Below, one piece after another: positions 62,841 through 64,000 of a stretch of 64,000 nucleotides of DNA. Both the position numbers and the translations under genes were made by a program. The notes beneath the pieces were generated by a model. The model ran no database searches. It was given only the letters and a program-made list of their open reading frames with translations, and had not been told where the DNA came from. The stretch's first letter is position 1; every line of letters begins with the position of its first letter. Source of the DNA: Hydractinia symbiolongicarpus (lineage: Eukaryota > Cnidaria > Hydrozoa > Anthoathecata > Hydractiniidae); NCBI RefSeq assembly GCF_029227915.1, contig NC_079888.1, forward strand, positions 682,001 to 746,000, in the 5' to 3' direction.

Positions 62841-64000
62841 AATGAAATCTAGTTTTTGAAACTGTCTCTATTTCTTCAGCGCGAACTAACGGCTAGGATT
62901 GGCCCCACAGTAAAAAATGAGATATTTATATTAATTTTTAAATAAAGCGCTCCCACAGCGCCGGTGTAATCGCTGAGTTCCGGCAATCATGTTGAGTTAA
63001 AAAGAATGTTATTTCTTGGAGTCCAATTGGCTCATTTATCAAATTTATAAGATGACAGTCCAGAATCAGTTCAATTAAGTCCCACAGTCAATCGTTTCAC
63101 TTTCAAAAGCGATACCACTTAGTAATATCGAAAAAAACACTTAATACATGTTGGTACGGATATGTGAAGCAAACGTTGTAACTCAAACGCATTGACACCG
63201 TTAGAAAGGTAATGAAAGGTAGTTTTTCAAACTGTCTCTATTTCTTCAGCGTGAACTAACGGATAGGATTGGTCCCACAGTAAAAAATTACTTATTTATC
63301 GAAATTTTTAAATAAAGCGCTACCACAGGGTCCAGTGTAATCGCTGAGTTCCGGCAATCATGTCGAGTTAAAAAGAATGTTATTTCTTGGAGTTCAATTG
63401 GCTCATTTATCACATTTATAAGGTCACAGTCCAGAAACAGTTCAATTAATTCCCACAGTCAATCGTTTCACTTTTAAAAGCGATACAACTTAGTAAGATC
63501 GGAACAAATCGCTAAATACATGTTGGTACGAATACGTGACGCAATCGTTGTAACTCAAACGGATTGACACCGTTAGAAAGTCAATGAAATCTAGTTTTTG
63601 AAACTGTCTCTATTTCTTCAGCGCGAACTAACGGCTAGGATTGGCCCCACAGTAAAAAATGAGATATTTATATTAATTTTTAAATAAAGCGCTCCCACAG
63701 CGCCGGTGTAATCGCTGAGTTCCGGCAATCATGTTGAGTTAAAAAGAATGTTATTTCTTGGAGTCCAATTGGCTCATTTATCAAATTTATAAGATGACAG
63801 TCCAGAATCAGTTCAATTAAGTCCCACAGTCAATCGTTTCACTTTCAAAAGCGATACCACTTAGTAATATCGAAAAAAAACACTTAATACATGTTGGTAC
63901 GGATATGTGAAGCAACCGTTGTAACTCAAACGCATTGACACCGTTAGAAAGTCAATGAAAGGTAGTTTTTCAAACTGTCTCTATTTCTTCAGCGTAAACT
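62841..64000 (+). repeat. 742-bp two-monomer tandem repeat at the right edge
   Basis: The sequence from 62841 reappears at 63583 (AATGAAATCTAG, GGCCCCAC, GAGATATTTATATTAA, CAGCGCCGGTG, CATGTTGAG), an offset of 742 bp. The second copy runs off the window, so more copies may follow. Confidence 0.8.
63713..64000 (+). repeat. Partial monomer at the right edge (288 bp)
   Basis: This is the last, truncated monomer. It stops just after TTCAGCGTAAACT in the middle of the array, which shows that the satellite continues beyond the window. Confidence 0.95.

Larger units (their letters stand above)
1..64000 (+). repeat. Tandem satellite array, ~372-bp monomer, entire window
   Basis: The sequence consists only of head-to-tail copies of one monomer of 371-373 bp (346-348 bp in 12 deleted copies). 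I located 173 successive starts at the CGCTGA/CGTTGA element after GTGTAAT; 172 monomers are complete. All are in the same orientation, and I found no inversion, transposon, microsatellite tract or unique spacer. Well-conserved stretches include CTCATTTATCACATTTAT, the GTCCCACAGT boxes, CATGTTGGTACGAATATGTG and CAACCGTTGTAACTCAAACG. The array is eukaryotic-type satellite DNA, probably from centromeric or other constitutive heterochromatin (inference). I do not recognise the family. No gene is present on either strand, so every stretch over 300 bp without a gene is explained by this array. Confidence 0.98.
56394..64000 (+). repeat. Array segment 5: 6-monomer and 2-monomer repeats
   Basis: Monomer starts: 56669 (short), 57017, 57390, 57763, 58135, 58507, 58879, 59251, 59622, 59995, 60367, 60739, 61111, 61483, 61854, 62227, 62600, 62971, 63342 and 63713. 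The left part to about 58878 repeats 47.1-50.3 kb at offset 8533-8534. About 59100-60120 repeats at 61332-62352 (2232 bp, 6 monomers). The monomer at 59995 switches to TTTCACTTTCAAAAG near 60120. Confidence 0.82.

Noticed and set aside
1-64000. CRISPR array
   Set aside because: The periodicity is about 372 bp with no short repeat plus variable spacer structure. The whole unit is conserved.
1-64000. Transposon, retroelement, rDNA, 5S or tRNA cluster
   Set aside because: No terminal repeats, reverse transcriptase or transposase frame, target duplications, or recognisable rRNA or tRNA sequence were seen. Every segment is accounted for by the monomer.
1-64000. Human-type CENP-B box in the monomer
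   Set aside because: No copy I examined keeps both the TTCG and CGGG essential parts. The TTCGGCG variant and the CGTTGGAAA variant each fail at several required positions.
1-64000. Telomeric or simple-sequence repeats
   Set aside because: No TTAGGG-, TTTAGGG- or TTAGG-type runs and no microsatellite tracts were seen. The short A or T runs are part of the monomer.
1-64000. Assignment to a specific organism or a named ~360-370-bp satellite
   Set aside because: Several animals and plants have satellites of similar length, but I cannot match this sequence to any of them from memory. Length alone is not evidence.

Overview
The whole window is one uninterrupted, head-to-tail tandem satellite array. 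No protein-coding gene, RNA gene, transposon, CRISPR array or unique-sequence island can be supported. I phased the array by hand on the recurring CGCTGA/CGTTGA element that follows GTGTAAT. It holds 172 complete monomers plus a 288-bp partial one at the right edge. All lie on the same strand. Lengths are 371-373 bp, except 12 copies of 346-348 bp that share one internal 25-bp deletion. The array enters and leaves the window in mid-array, so its true ends are not seen. Base composition is moderately AT-rich (about 60-65% A+T by eye).

This kind of sequence (kilobase-scale higher-order periodicity, a monomer near two nucleosome lengths, no genes in 64 kb) points to eukaryotic centromeric, pericentromeric or other constitutive heterochromatin. 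I do not recognise the monomer as a named satellite family and cannot name the organism. A centromere role is inference only.

There are two main monomer haplotypes. Alpha carries ...GTCGAGTTAAAAAGAATG..., TTTCACTTTTAAAAG, GTTAGAAAGTC. Beta carries ...GTCAAATTAAGAAG..., GGTTCACCGTTAAAAG, GTTAAAAAGAC. Many chimeras exist. Each monomer also looks like an ancient, diverged dimer: six short blocks recur in the same order in both halves, mostly about 205 bp apart.

Layout from left to right. 1-7.5 kb: mixed monomers with 4-monomer (1465 bp) and 2-monomer (744 bp) repeats. 7.5-11.2 kb: a clean 5-monomer (1834 bp) tandem duplication. 11.2-13.1 kb: mostly beta monomers. 13.1-30.8 kb: two copies of a 24-monomer, 8857-bp higher-order repeat differing at about a dozen sites plus one conversion-like patch. 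31.4-38.6 kb: two copies of an 11-monomer (4096 bp) unit. 36.7-48.3 kb: a higher-order pair of 6328 and 5210 bp. The difference is exactly the 1118-bp three-monomer duplication found inside the first copy. 48.3-64 kb: rearranged 10-, 11-, 6- and 2-monomer repeats.

The history visible here is repeated in-register unequal exchange, short conversion and nested duplication, with no foreign insertion. All coordinates, offsets and differences were read by eye. Block edges are uncertain by tens of bases wherever the two partners are identical.
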